Below, piece after piece: positions 22,515 through 35,033 of a stretch of 64,000 nucleotides of DNA. Below the pieces are notes generated by a model, which was given only the letters and a program-made list of their open reading frames with translations, made no database searches and was not told the DNA's origin. This DNA is from Gordionus sp. m RMFG-2023 (taxonomy: Eukaryota; Nematomorpha; Gordioida; Chordodea; Parachordodidae): NCBI RefSeq assembly GCF_954871325.1, contig NC_088778.1, positions 14,783,666 through 14,847,665 of the forward strand. The letters run 5' to 3'. The position numbers were made by a program, and so were the translations under genes. Every line of letters begins with the position of its first letter. Within the stretch, counting starts at the first letter, position 1.

Positions 22515-25500
22515 TATACTTTAAATCTAGTCTTATAACATATCAAAAAAATTAATTTTATATTTAGACCCTAATTTTTTGGTGGACTATACTAAAAACT
22601 TGTTTTGGAATGTTATGTTTTAAAAAATAGAATGGGGTTCAGTTTTCCAGTGCAAGTTGGATATTGAATTTGATCAATTGATAAGGAAAAACAATTTGGT
22701 TTTTATGAATCTATTGCTAAGGAACATAAAAGCTAAATAATATATATTAAATTTATTGATTTAGGATGAATCGGATTCAATGGCGATATATTAAATCTTT
22801 AGAATATTTATATAAAAATAACATCTCAGCACTAATCTTACATCTTACTTGTAAACCTATTAAGCATTATTATGTAAAAATTAATTTTAAATTTTCCGGA
22901 CTTATACCAAATAAAATTTTCGTTTAAAGCGGATATGTGTTCCTCTCATTATCTTTGTAATGCACATACGTTTAATTAAGCATGAAGCTAGTCTTTATGT
23001 GCGCACAGGTAACTGCAGCCCTTCCCCACCCCAATTGGTGGATGAGTCTTGTCATTTTAAATTAATCCCCATATCTCCTTTTACCCAGTTTGATGGGCGT
23101 GAGAAGAATTAAGCATAGCTCTGTTGTTATCAACAACACAAAAAAGCGAAGCTTAAAGAAGGAAAAATGACAAAAAATAGAATGCTTTATTTATTCAGAT
23201 TGGTTTAATATAATGGATCTTATTCAAAGGTTTGAAATAAGAGTGTCCCAACTAACCTCGGTCTTCCCTAAAAATATAGAATTGGCCCAGCATGAAATTG
23301 TAATGTGAACTTGTTATATGGTGAGTTAAGGATGTGTTTGAACAGAATTTATAAATAAAAATGAATGGAAACGAATTTTGCTAATCATTGAAATTGAAAA
23401 TCGTTATTTTGAAACATTTGCATTTTATTTTACTTCGGGGCCCTTTTCATTCCCAAAACAGTCTCTTAGATATGCTATTCTGTACTACGAAAAATATTTT
23501 TACAATTAATATAATTAACAAATCAAGAATATTTTCCCTCTTTGGCGGAATTTTTAAATATCATTTTAAGCTAATAAAAAGTTATTCTCCTATACTATCC
23601 CTGCTACTCTCTCCCCGAAAAACGAAAGCAATATCTCAAAGTGATAATTTTTTAAAATAATGATTAAAACTAAAATTTCTCAGAAAAATAGAATTTTAAA
23701 GAAAATAAGTGTGTGAAACCAATATTATCTGAAAAATATAACTCCGCCCACAAGACCTGTAAAAAGTAGGCCTAAAGTCCTTAATGAAGTTTATGGGGTC
23801 AGAACTCCAAAGCCCCCCTCTCCCCATTTAAAAAAAAAGAACAATATCTTATCACTTAGTATGTTTATATTGGACACCGTGTTAATAACTACTGGAAAAG
23901 CGTGAAATTAACAATTAGTTATCAAATTTCCGTAGATGCTGCTGTAAAATTATCCGGTATTTAGTTTATTTATTACCGTGTTAACTCAGGCTAATTTATA
24001 TAGATAAAGGAGCTCGAGGCCAATCCCAGATGTCTTACCGATATTTTCTTTCGATTCTGTAAAAATCAGTCTGCAACCAGTTTTGATACCTGGTGCTTAA
24101 ATTCCCAAATCAGATTTGGGTGGGTAAAAAAAACCCTAACAAAATTATTATATCATTGAGATACTTTGATATTTTCATGGTGATTGGGATGGGATAAATA
24201 GTAGAAAAAGATTCGAGGCAAATATTTCATTTTATCATTTATCCTTTTGAAAGTTTTGACTTCCGAGCTCAGCAATATTTTTTTTCATTTAAAAGTTAAT
24301 TATTTGAATAACTTATATCAAAATTGCCTAGAAGAGTAAGGAGATATCAAAGCAAATCCAAAACCGTACGAGTTATTTTGTAATCATTATATGTCCTACT
24401 GCACATAATTAATTTCTATTCTGTTATGATTCTAATATTAAAATGTCAAATAATAAGTATAATATTGCGAATGCGAATATACATTTTTATATTTTAATTT
24501 TAAAGCTATTATAAAAAAAGGTTATAAAATATAAAAATTTTCAATATTACAATTGATCGTATTTCGTTCAAGCTTATTTAACTTCTTAAATATCTTATTA
24601 CCAGGGTTTCATGTCAAGAATAAATGCATATACAGGAGTCATCCGGTAATGCTATATCATTCGTATTCATTAAAATAAATTTTTATTCATTATTTATTAC
24701 AATGTAAATCGATTTTTTTGTTATCATATTTTAAAATAAAATCTATAAAATCTATATTACATATTAACTACTGAAGCCTAAATCTCGGTTTAAGAAAACG
24801 TATAAGAAGCAGATGGTTAGAAATAATAATATATGTAGTATACAAACAAAAATACATTGTTTATTATTTATTTTTTTAATCTGTTTCTTTCATATATTTA
24901 TAACCGCAATTTAGTTTGATTGACTAATAAATACCGTACTATATTTTTATTATATATACTAAAAGGAGGAATCGATGTGTGAATGAAGATCGGTAGAGTT
25001 AATGCATACCTAAATGAGTTATTTGATTAAAATATATATGGTCTCACCCTCCCCCCTTCATCCCCACAATGTTAAAAATATTTAAATTATAAGTAGAGTT
25101 TATTAACAAAAAAAATCAGAAATTAAAATATATAATAATAATATTAATACCATTGATTAAAAAAAATATCAAATCTTTTTTATTATCTTTCCTACAAAAT
25201 TCAAAATAAATAGATCGATCATAAATATAAAATACTACTAATACTATAATAAATATTTAATATTTTTTTAACCAACTCTATTAATTCTTATTAATGTTAT
25301 TTTTTGAAATATTTTAAAAAGATTTTGAAAAATATGTAAATTTATTTATTATTTATTATTTATTATAAATTTTAAATTAAATATTTATATATTTATATAT
25401 TTTATTTAATAAACACGCCTAAATAAATAGTAAAACTAATATAATATTATCGTTTATTTTAACCAAAACCTGAATTTCTTTTGAAAATATCCTTATTTAT

Positions 25501-25889
25501 CGGGTAAAATTCATTGTTTGTATTTAAATTTATATTTTAAAAAAATGACAATAGCTTATAAAACATTTTTAAAATGATCTTTTTTTCGGAAGAAAGTTCA
25601 AATAAAATGAAACCTATTAATTCATATCATATTTTAACCCTCGAAAACACATTGTGGGGAAAAGAGGGGGGTAGTTTTATGATCATCCCCAAAGAATTTT
25701 AAAATGTGATTACTTAAAATCTTTTAGGTCGGATTTTTCAATAGTTTTATAATTATATGTGAAATTTTGCAAAATAATTTTTGCGTCTACTTAGTAGTTG
25801 TCATTTATAACTGATTTTCTGGCGCTTGGGGTGACTATATCACTTAATAATTCCTGTAACTTTTTTTTCATATATTTTAACCTTTAAGC
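22515..25889. other. Intergenic DNA with a solo pogo-like end
   Basis: No host exon recognised. At about 23242-23272 the minus strand reads AGGGAAGACCGAGGTTAGTT and then GGGACACTC, a Tigger/pogo-type terminal sequence. The 90-codon frame at 23388-23660 has no recognised motif. Around 25200-25400 the DNA is almost purely A/T, with ATTTATT microsatellite-like runs. Confidence 0.4.
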
Positions 25890-25897
25890 ATTGGTAT

Positions 25898-26317
25898 TAG
25901 TGATCTGCATCGGGCCTAATTTTTTAAGCCCGGCCCGAAATTTTGTTTGAAAAAGTTTTGCCGGCCCGAACCCCAAATTTTTTTAAAAAGATTTCCCGGC
26001 CCGAACCCGAATTTTTTTTAAAAAAAATTTACCAGCCCGGCCCGACCCAAATTTATTTAAATATAGAAATTAATTTTTATAATTACTCAAAATAAAAGAC
26101 ATATGTTATATGGCGTTTAGTCTCAATAAATAAAATCAAAAATTTTTATTTTACTTAAAAAATTCAATATAAAATTGATAAATTTAGATATATTTAAAAA
26201 ATTTCCAAGGTCCGACCCGACCCGGCCAAAATTTATTTAAAAATATTAGGTCCGACCCGGCCCGAACCCTTTAAATAGAATTGGCCCCGAGCCCGGGCCT
26301 TATTTTGCAGATCTCTA
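25898..26317. mobile_element. GGCCCGG-array hAT MITE, 420 bp
   Basis: Ends are TAGTGATCTGCA and the inverse of TAGAGATCTGCA. An exact 8-bp duplication ATTGGTAT flanks it (25890-25897, 26318-26325). Subterminal arrays of GCCCGGCCCGAA-type motifs lie at both ends around an A/T-rich core. It is non-coding. The core (TTTATAATTACTCAAAATAA, then AAGACATATG) is the inverse of the core of the 35717 copy, so both belong to one subfamily. Confidence 0.93.
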
Positions 26318-26520
26318 ATTGGTATATTAACTAAAAAAACCTTTCAATTAGTAATTATAAATAATAACCCTAAACGAATATTCTATATCATTAATTTCAT
26401 TAATCTTTTAAATCATATTATGATGGCATTTAAAATAATGAGCCAGTTTTACGAATTTTTTTATCACTTATATAGTTATTTAATATAATTTTTTAAATAT
26501 AAAAGCTTTAAATTAATTTA

Positions 26521-26925
26521 ATCGGAGATATAGTATTGTTTTTAAGAACCCCTCCTTGCTTCTCCATTAATTTATTTTCCACCATGACTATGGATAGTTA
26601 AGTCCGTCCAAGCTTTTAAAAATTTTGCCTTAGAGCCGGCTCCGGGCTGGAATATCTCTGATAAAAGTCATATTCTAAATAGTTAACCCCCCCCCTGATG
26701 GGTAAATCTTAAAGGATATTTCATAAGATAATTATTCGGAGATATAGTATAATCTAATTTTATTTTGAATTCCTATGAACCCCACCTTGCTTCTCATTTA
26801 ATTTTTTCCTACCTGGACTATGGATAGCTAATTCTGTCCATGATTTTAAAATTATACCAATTTAGAGCTTGCTCTTAGGTCTCTTAGTCATAATTCTAAA
26901 TAGTTAATCCCCCCCCCCCTTCTTT
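26521..26925. repeat. Two tandem copies of a ~214-bp unit ending in C-runs
   Basis: Unit one (26521-26734) and unit two (from 26735) share TCGGAGATATAGTAT, CCTTGCTTCTC, GACTATGGATAG, TCTGTCCA/CCGTCCA, AATTCTAAATAGTTAA and a run of C. The copies have diverged, more strongly in A/T segments. Each unit has a CTCC/GCTC patch ending near TCTCTGATAAAAG or GTCTCTTAG that loosely resembles the MITE end TCTCTGAT. Origin unknown. Confidence 0.65.
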
Positions 26926-28539
26926 ATTTTTTAATAAGATAATCTAAAAATAATAATAATTTTACTTTTTATAATAACTATTATTTTAAAAACGACATTT
27001 ATAATCTCTAACATAACGCAAATAAAATAAATTGATTTAATTTTTCTTGATGTATGTTTTTAACGTTCGGAAGAATTCCCAAATCACTGGACAGGACAGG
27101 GCAGGGAACATACATTATATTAAAGTTATTATTATGTGGATTAAATTTTGATTGCTATTTTTTATTTGAAAAATTATTTTGTAATTATTATAGAAACGTT
27201 TTCTTCCTTTGGTGATATTTATTTATAAATATCCCCATTAAATTAAATATAATGAATAAAATATTCTTAATCCATTTGACATTATATGCATAAAGAATTG
27301 CCAGGTAAAATTATTAGATTGTGCTAGATTTTCGTAAAAATATTTTTTTGAGACTTCGCCCAAACTAATTCCTAGGCTAAAAAATAAGGATTTATTTTTC
27401 TAATATTTATTAAAATATAGGTAGAAATAAATGAAGATTGTTTTATATTGATATTTATATAAAGTAGCCAATATGTAATGGCCATTATTTATATAAAATC
27501 CCGTAATTTCATTGGTTATCAGATAAAATATAATAAATTTAAAAACAAAGGATCCAATAGAAATTAGGAATTGAATTTATTGATTTTGAAATTTTTTTGG
27601 AGGAATGTGCGAAACTTTGTGGGAGTTTTTGTGTTATATTTTGAAAATTTAAAAAAGTGGTAGAATTGAGTTGAGCTGAGTGATATATTTTAACTTTTAA
27701 AAAAGTGGTAGTCCATTAGTCAATGTGGTAGACCTTTTAACCTTGTATGCAAATGGATATAAATTCTTGATAATTAATAAAATCAAAAAATTAACTAAAA
27801 ATAAGAAATGATGAAGTGCAGATTATTAAAAATGGTTTTAAAAAGATATAATATTGTCAACTTGAGAAACCAGTGGCGAAACTGGGAGGAGCAAAAATTA
27901 TATTAAGTATAGAGAGGTCTCAAAGTCGAAGAAGAGAGTTTAGCCCGCCCCTTCATGTTTTAATTTTTTAACCCCCTATATTTGCCCAAGCTTTTTAAAC
28001 TCCCGCTCTCTTGTTTAAAAATTTTGTTACAGCTTGCTTGATGTTAAAAAAGTTATAATATTGATTGGTTCTATATTATTACATAAAATATACAATATTT
28101 ATTAATTTAAATATTAGTCAGGTTTCCTATCCCGCCCGTAATATTTCAACCACTGAAGATTTGAAATAACACAATCAATATCAACATTTTTCTTTAATAT
28201 TTAATTTATCTCAAATAAGATTAATAATTTGCTATATCTTTTTAAATAATGTTGAATTTATTTTTTATAAAATAAAATTCTAGGATAAGTGAGCGTAGAA
28301 TACACTTTTAGCTATTATTACTCTTCATCAGTACAAATTATAAATGAACTTTTTTACATGTCATTTTAAACCTAGCTTTATTAATTAAAAATATCTATCA
28401 TAATATTTAAAACACTATATAATTAAAACACTATTAAAATAAATACACAATTTCATAATTATGTTCCCTAAAAAGAACCCTAATTATATCTAAAAATTTA
28501 TAATTGAATATTTTGACGTATATATATAAAATCTTTGGG
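26926..28539. other. AT-rich intergenic DNA, nothing recognised
   Basis: No exon, RNA gene or bounded transposon could be supported in this stretch. Confidence 0.4.
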
Positions 28540-29170
28540 TTCTTTTGTAAAATGCTGGATCTTGTTGCCAAGATTTTTAAAACTAACAGGTTAATGGCGA
28601 TAAATGGTCTTTTGTGGATGTGACTATTGGAATAAAAAGGAAGTTGTGAAGATTTTTGTATTTATTGATCCTTTTTTTCTGCTTGGGTTAGCGGATTGAT
28701 ATTGATGTTTGAGGGTAATGAAGAAATGCATTTGTAGTTCCATATTAGTGATTTGTCGGGGGCCCAAGGTATAGTTGTCATACCATCAGTTCTTAAGTCA
28801 TCTACGTGAGATAAATTTAATTTGTGGGCTCAAAATGGTTCTGAATGTGGCTGCTGCTGGATATATTTCATGATTTAGTGCTGTGAGGCGCTGGTGTTGC
28901 CTTTATACAATCGAGGCTGTGCCTACCCTTTGAATCAACCTATGATTTGCATTTGATACTAGAATATGTCTGTACGATTCACAACCTAGATGTAAACCAA
29001 TGCCAGCTCTTACTAGTTCGTCTGATAAAAGATTATCAAGGTTACGACTGGGAGGGATTTTAATAATTCATGACCACCAAGTCTATCAGCTGATTAAAGG
29101 AGTTGAATGCTATCTAAAGGTGGATTGACTGATATATCGGTTTGGTATTTATGGACCTTTTCAAATTCTG
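28540..29170 (-). mobile_element. LINE-like element, C-terminal part, minus copy
   Basis: The minus strand matches, with many changes, the plus-strand C-terminal region at 29950-30664. Shared peptides include LNHEIYPAAATF-like and DDLRTDGMTTIPWAPDKSL segments. This is the region where the family carries a CxC...H zinc motif and a PDG...W restriction-like nuclease motif. It forms an inverted pair with the next entry. Decayed. Confidence 0.6.
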
Positions 29171-30664
29171 TCCCAAAAAGGCATACAACATGGGGATCCA
29201 TGAAGACCACTTCTTTTTTGCTTCGAAATCCATCATCTCATTTATCAAATTAAACAAAATTTTAACCTAAACTTTAATCTGTGGGACCATCTGCGACCCC
29301 TCAGCTAATGTACTTAGCGCTTTAAAATACTTGGAAACCAATTCCCAAGCTATCGGCCTTACACTTAACATAAATAATGAATTATGTTTTTTAAACAATA
29401 AGTCACCAAATTAGGAAGGCTATTAAAATCATTGTCCCCTATAGTTTAAAACTAATAGGATCCCCATTATCGAATGCTACCAATTCAAAGATTTCCTTCA
29501 TACCATTTTTAAAATCTTTTATAGCATGGAGTACATTCTATGCCATCTACCGGCACAACAAAGTTTATTTATAATACGCAAATGCCTATATATACCAAAA
29601 TTTTAGCACATTTTCCGATCATCATCTTTTTTTTAAAAACAACGTATTCATATCAAAAATTCAGGATAAATTTAAAAAATTTCTAGAAAAAATTTTAAAC
29701 ATAAACTTAAACTATTTAATTGGTCACTCGCCCACTTACCTTCTAAATTAGGCGGTTTATACTTTTTGCCACTCAATCTTTTATCCTTATCATCATTTTT
29801 ATATCCAGATTAACAAACATTTTTATTTCAGGGTTCATATGCCCTACCGTTCGTTTATTAGATGACGTAATTAACAAATGGAAGGCTAATATACCCATTA
29901 ATACTCAAATACCATCAATCATCACACACAAAAAAATTTTCACATTTTTAACTTCGAAATACAAAACTGATATATCAGTCAATTCACCTGTAGATTGCAT
30001 TCAACTCCTTCAATCATCTGATAGACTTGGTGATTATGAATGGTTAGAATCAGTCCCTATTCGTAACCTTGGTAATCATTTATCAGATGGACAACTGAGA
30101 GTTCCCTTTGGTTTATGTCTAGGTTGTTCGTACATCCTCATACTTGCATCAAATGCAAATCACCTGTCGATTCAAAGGGCAGGCAGGGTCTTATTTGTAT
30201 ATTTAGTCAAGGGCGACACCAACACCACACAGCAATAAACTATGTAATAAATCGAGGTTTAGCAGCTGCCCACATTCTGAACTATCTTGAACCCACAAAT
30301 TTATCTCAAGTAGATGGCTTATGACCTGATGGTATGACAACCATTAGGGCCCTCGGAAAATAACTAATATGATTACACATGCGTCTCTTCATTCCCCTCA
30401 AACTTAAACATCATTCAACTAATAAAGGCAGAAACTAAAAAGATTAACAAATACAAAAATTTTAGCAACTATATATTCACTTCATTAGTGACTTCCACAA
30501 ACGGCCATTTTTCGCCAAAAACCTATAGGTTTTTAAAAAATCTAGGCAATAAAATACGGCTTTTTACAAACGAAGCCAGAGGAGAATTTTTATATATGCT
30601 CCAAAAAATTCAAATAGAAATTTTTAGACATAATTATGGTTATTTCTTGGGAACTCATTTATAA
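29171..30664 (+). mobile_element. LINE-like element: RT remnant plus nuclease-like C-terminus
   Basis: Near 29200-29420 are reverse-transcriptase traces (HHLIYQIKQNFNLN, then ALKYLETNSQAIGLTLNIN, ELCFLNN). At 30000-30340 the frame gives RLGDYEWLESVPIRNLGNHL and LCLGCS, then HTCIKCKSPVDSKGRQGLIC, GRHQHHTAINYVINRGLAAA and SQVDGL before a DGMTT block. The last part resembles the Cys/His plus PDG...WD C-terminal domain found after many animal RT domains, probably a restriction-like endonuclease. The frame ends GTHL-stop at 30664. Several breaks; not functional. Class within non-LTR elements is inferred. Confidence 0.65.
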
Positions 30665-32580
30665 AATTGTATTTTTAATTATATATTTTTTCCATTTTTT
30701 ATATTGTTTTATGGTATTTAAATTTGATCTTATATTGATAAATAGTTATAAATTAAAAAAAAAATATTAAAGTTGTAGAATTTTTTTTTATAAGTGATGA
30801 TTGATCGTAAATGAGTGCAGGGCCGTAGCAGGAATTTTCACTTAGGGGGGGGGGGGCAAGTGCTTACTTGGGGGGGGGGGGCACTATTTTTTTAAAATCA
30901 AACAAATAATTACGCATTCATAGAAATTTTTTCCTATTTTTATTAAAAATTTAATAACAAAATAATACTATAATATGAATATACAAAACAAAATAATACT
31001 ATAATATGCATATACAAAACAAAATATTACTATAATAGAACGACGATTTTTATTTTTAAATTTTAATATAAATGAACTAAAAGATAAATTCTTCCTTTTT
31101 TCATACGCCATTAATACTAAATTTTGTTTACGTTTATCCTTCATAGACTCTCTACTGCTCGATAAAACTCTCTTTAATGTAGAGAACGAGGCCTCACAAG
31201 AAGCCGTTTATTGCTGCTGAGTAGCATTTATATAATTCTTTAAATGCATGATTATATTTTTTTTTATACATAATATGTAAGATATTTTCAAAATTATATT
31301 TTCTTTAGCTTCTAAAGCTAGCAATCCTTTTGCTATCTTCATTTCATGATGCAGTGTTTCCAATGGGGCCATTTTATCTGATAAAAAATAATCAGGGTCA
31401 GGGGGGGGCAATGTATTAAAAGATGGAAAAAGATTAAAATCATCTTCTGTAAATCGGTCTAATCAGTTTCTGAAATTTGTAATACTAGTAGTTTGTAGAG
31501 GTGATGTTGCTTGACATTTGTTTAACTTTAACTTAAAATAAGAGTTAATAACTGATTGTTTCTTCATAATTTTAAAATAAACGCTGTAAAATAAAATAAC
31601 TGGTTATATATTATAATATAAATGTGATACCTATAGAGAATGTTATAAACAACAAAAAAAAATGAAAAAAAAAATGAATGAATGATAATTTAATATTGGG
31701 TAAAAATAAAAATAAAACTGGATAGAAAAAAATTTACAAACTAGACATGTTTGTAGAATAAATATTCAAAATTTATTTTAAAAATACAAAAATAATCAAT
31801 TCTAAATAGACATATATTAAAAATATAAAAATAATCAATTCAAAAAAAAAATTTCAAATTGGGGGGGGGGGGCCAAAGATTTTTTCTGGGGGCCAGGTTT
31901 GGGGGCCAAAATTTTTTTGGGAGTGTTAAAAGGTATATTAGCCTCCCATTTGTTAGTTGCTTCAACTAATAAACGAGCGGGGGGGGGATAGGAAGCCTGT
32001 GATCATTGAGTTGTTTATTATTCTGGATGATTAAAATGACAAGATAATTGAGTGGAAAAAGGTCTGCAATTTAGAAGGTAATTGAGCGAATGATAAATTG
32101 AATGGGTTTAATTTAATATTAAAAGTTTTCCCAAATATTTTGAATTTGTACTGAATCTTTGATATGAATTCGTTGTTTTTAAAAAAGGATGTTGAACGGA
32201 AGAGGCAAAAATTTTTGAATTTATAGGCATTTTCAAATTTAAAACAAAGAATGTGCTCCACGTTGTAGAAACTTTTGAAAATATTTTGAAGGAATTCTTC
32301 AGACTTGTATTAGCTATCGGGGGACCCTAAAAGGTTAAGCTGCCAGGAGTGATGATTTTGAGCCTTCAAAATTTTGTGGCTTGTTGTTTAGAAAGCATAA
32401 TTCAGTTTTATTTATGTTTAGTGTGAGGTCGGTAGCTTGGGAATTGGTTTCAAAATATTCTAAAGCACTAAGTACGTTAGCTGAGGAGTCTCAGATGGTT
32501 ACATCTTCTAAATACCATTGGTATTTGCTAAGAGGTTTGGGTATTAGAAAACATTATAAAAAGAGTGGGTGCAATTCAAA
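30665..32580 (-). mobile_element. LINE-like element, minus copy, split by a hAT element
   Basis: 31919-32580 reads on the minus strand as RT sequence: WYLEDVTI, then ANVLSALEYFETNSQATDLT, LNINKTELCFLNNKPQNFEG. The short segment 30790-30817 (GTGATGATTGAT...) aligns with 8150-8170 of the intronic copy, and 31926 onward aligns with 8175 onward, so a hAT element (30818-31917) has split one LINE copy. The copy is decayed. Confidence 0.6.
30818..31917. mobile_element. hAT element nested in a LINE copy
   Basis: The left end CAGGGCCGTAGCAGGAATTT followed by G-runs is typical of a common animal hAT group. The minus strand of 31020-31210 encodes TASCEASFSTLKRVLSSSRE and ...RKQNLVLMAYEKRKN, a hAT C-terminal dimerisation motif, preceded by DKMAPLETLHHEMKIAKGLL (31380-31310). 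The right end is degenerate but G-rich. Flanks AATGAGTG and TGGGAGTG match at 6 of 8. Most of the transposase is missing. Confidence 0.7.
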
Positions 32581-32623
32581 GTTGATAGTGCCAATTTTTT
32601 TATTCCACAAAGATTTTTTTAGA

Positions 32624-32832
32624 TAGTGTTGTTAAACGGTTAGATTTGAGCCAATTTTTAAAAATGGCTGACTCAATGTTTTAGCCAGAAAAATATTGCC
32701 TATGCCTCGAGATTTCATTAATGGACAAACCTTTGTTCCTTCCATCTCTAAGCAATCAGGCTTAGGGAATATGTTTCTGAATAAAATATTTAGTTAGAAA
32801 ATAGGTTCATATCGAACCGTTTTACAATACTA
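32624..32832. mobile_element. TAGTGTTG-family MITE, 209 bp
   Basis: The left end TAGTGTTGTTAAACGGTT and the right end (inverse TAGTATTGTAAAACGGTTCG) are terminal inverted repeats. The flanking 8-bp duplications TTTTTAGA and TTTTTAAA match at 7 of 8, supporting hAT-type insertion. The internal block TTTTAGCCAGAAAAATATTG is shared with other copies. It lies just beyond the LINE fragment. Confidence 0.82.
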
Positions 32833-32849
32833 TTTTTAAACAACTTGGT

Positions 32850-33302
32850 TGGGCCAGATAAAATGTTTTGGGTAGTAAATGATTAAAATACCTTTAGGAT
32901 TAGTTTGAAATAAATTGTGACTATTTTATATATAAAATATCCGGCAGGGCCTTGCAAATCTCTATTTTTCCTAATTTTAATGGACTAGCCCGGGCATGGT
33001 TGTTTTAAAAATAGATAGCCATAGAGGAGAGATATGCCTTAATTAACATTGGGGGTAAAAATTAGATATAGTAAAAATGTGATGGCTGGAAAATTCGTAC
33101 AAAAAATTTAAGGACTGGTGTGAGCTTTTCGTAAAACTTTTACTGGCCGGGCCGATAAATTTTTTGCAAATTATAACAGGTCAGGCCAGGTGTGACAAAT
33201 TTAAAAAACAGTTTAAAAAACCATAACGGGCCAGGCGAAATACGACAACTTGTGCAAAAAATTTTAACGAGGAAGCGGGTGGGGCCGAGCTTTGCAGACA
33301 TC
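32850..33302. mobile_element. Degenerate GGCC-array hAT MITE cluster
   Basis: Two right-type ends are seen, TTGCAAATCTCTA (about 32954-32966) and TTTGCAGACATCTAATG (about 33288-33304), with GGGCC, GGCCGGGCCG and CAGGCCAGG motifs between them. Left ends are not clear. Probably one or two overlapping degraded copies of the TAGAGATCTGCA family. Confidence 0.45.
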
Positions 33303-34980
33303 TAATGAAAAGGACTCGGATTAATTAATTTAATCACAAATAATATAAATAGTTTAAATATTTTTTAGTTTAAAATTTGTAATAATTTATGCGAAAATTA
33401 AATATTTTTTTATATTTCTAAATTTTCGAATTAAAAAAAAGAATAAAATATGATGTAAGAAATATAAGGTAAAATGTAAAATAATTAGGATTAATTAATT
33501 TAATTAAATAAACAATTTAGATATTTTTTTATTATGTGAATATCAAATATTTTTTTTTTCTTGATGAAAAATAGAAAATCAGCTATCATTTAGATAAAAA
33601 ATTTGGATAAAGTATAATTTTTTTGATACATAGAATGTAACTTGCCACGACGGCAATAATTGTAATTCGATATCGTTTGATACACAAAAAATATATCAGA
33701 TACACTATCGTCAATAATTTAACTCTGATATATATAATTATATTTTTTATCATTAGTTTTAAAACAATTACAAGGGCTACAACAATGCTTCTTTTGCTTA
33801 CATGGATGCTTCATTACTGCCATTGTCATATTAGTAGTTGTTCATTACTAACTTTTTACTAATCGTACTCATTTCTGACATGAATGTTTTAAAATAATAA
33901 GTCAGATAGAAACTTTTTTCTTAGCAAAAATTTCCTCCAAAATATTATTTCTAATTTCATAATTTCGAACACAATAATTTCCAAAGTCTTTCTTATATCT
34001 TTTTCGTTTTCCACATATTTTTTTCTTACTATTCTTTTCCTTCATTTTTCATTTCCCTTTTTTATTCTCTGCATAAATATGCTTAGTTATTAGTTATATT
34101 TATACAATTTGGTATGTCATTAGCAAAATAGAATATTTTTGGTATAATATTAATGTATTTATTAACATTAATCTTTTTCTACAATATAGAATTAATAAAT
34201 AACATTATGAAAATTTAAAAATAGATATCCCCTTCCATCCTCCCTCTATTTTTTTATTGAATTATTTTTAGTATAATAATATAATATTTTTAAATTCTTT
34301 AAACTCCTAGGTTTTCACATCAAATAAATTTTTTTAAAAACAAATTAATACTTTCAACTTTGAAATGACAGTTAAAATATAAATTATAGGTAATTTTTAT
34401 TTGACAATTAGTTTTACTCGCTTATAGTCATTGAAAGAGTTTGGCCAGAAGCAGGTAACACATGAACCCGGTCACATCTAAGAACCAAAACCACCTCATA
34501 AAATTTATTGGAATTAAAATCCTTATAAAATTTTCAGGAATCCATCCATAACCGATTATATTTAAAATAAAGTTAATTTATGTGTATTGTTATAAAATTT
34601 TATGTGATTTATTTTAGATAATTTATTTACCGTTTAAATCTTTCGAAGGCTGGAACCAGGACTTCCTCCTTTTTGGATTTTTAGAAACGGAGCCTTTTTA
34701 GATTCTGATTCTAGCTGCTTTTAATGGGCTTTTAAATTAAAGATGCATTTATTTAATTTATCATAGTGTTTCTAGAAAAATGGAGTGCTAGATTGACCAT
34801 TTTATTCTCTAACCAAAAAGTAACCTTGTCATTGAAATATGAATGGCATATTAAAACAATCGTTGCTTAGAAAATAAAATTTTAATCTCCGATAATAGAT
34901 TTATATTTTTTTACTACAAATCATCAGTTTGATTTTACTAATGGAATTATCTTTAATGAATTCTTTTCAGCAAAAAAACC
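33303..34980. other. AT-rich intergenic DNA
   Basis: Nothing recognised beyond A/T-rich sequence; the 61-codon frame at 33677-33862 lacks any family motif. Confidence 0.4.
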
Positions 34981-35033
34981 AATTTGTTTAGGACTTGAAC
35001 CGATGAGTCAAAAACCACTACACCAATATGGCG
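34981..35033 (-). repeat. Possible tRNA-derived fragment
   Basis: The minus strand has TGGTGTAGTGG, an A-box-like motif, followed 13 nt later by GGTTCAAGTCC, a B-box-like motif, then a T-run. The spacing is far too short for an intact tRNA, so it would be a deleted tRNA pseudogene or SINE head. It may also be chance. Confidence 0.25.

Noticed and set aside
23388-23660. 90-codon plus frame
   Set aside because: Lys/Ile/Leu-rich without a recognisable motif; long frames of this kind are expected at this composition.
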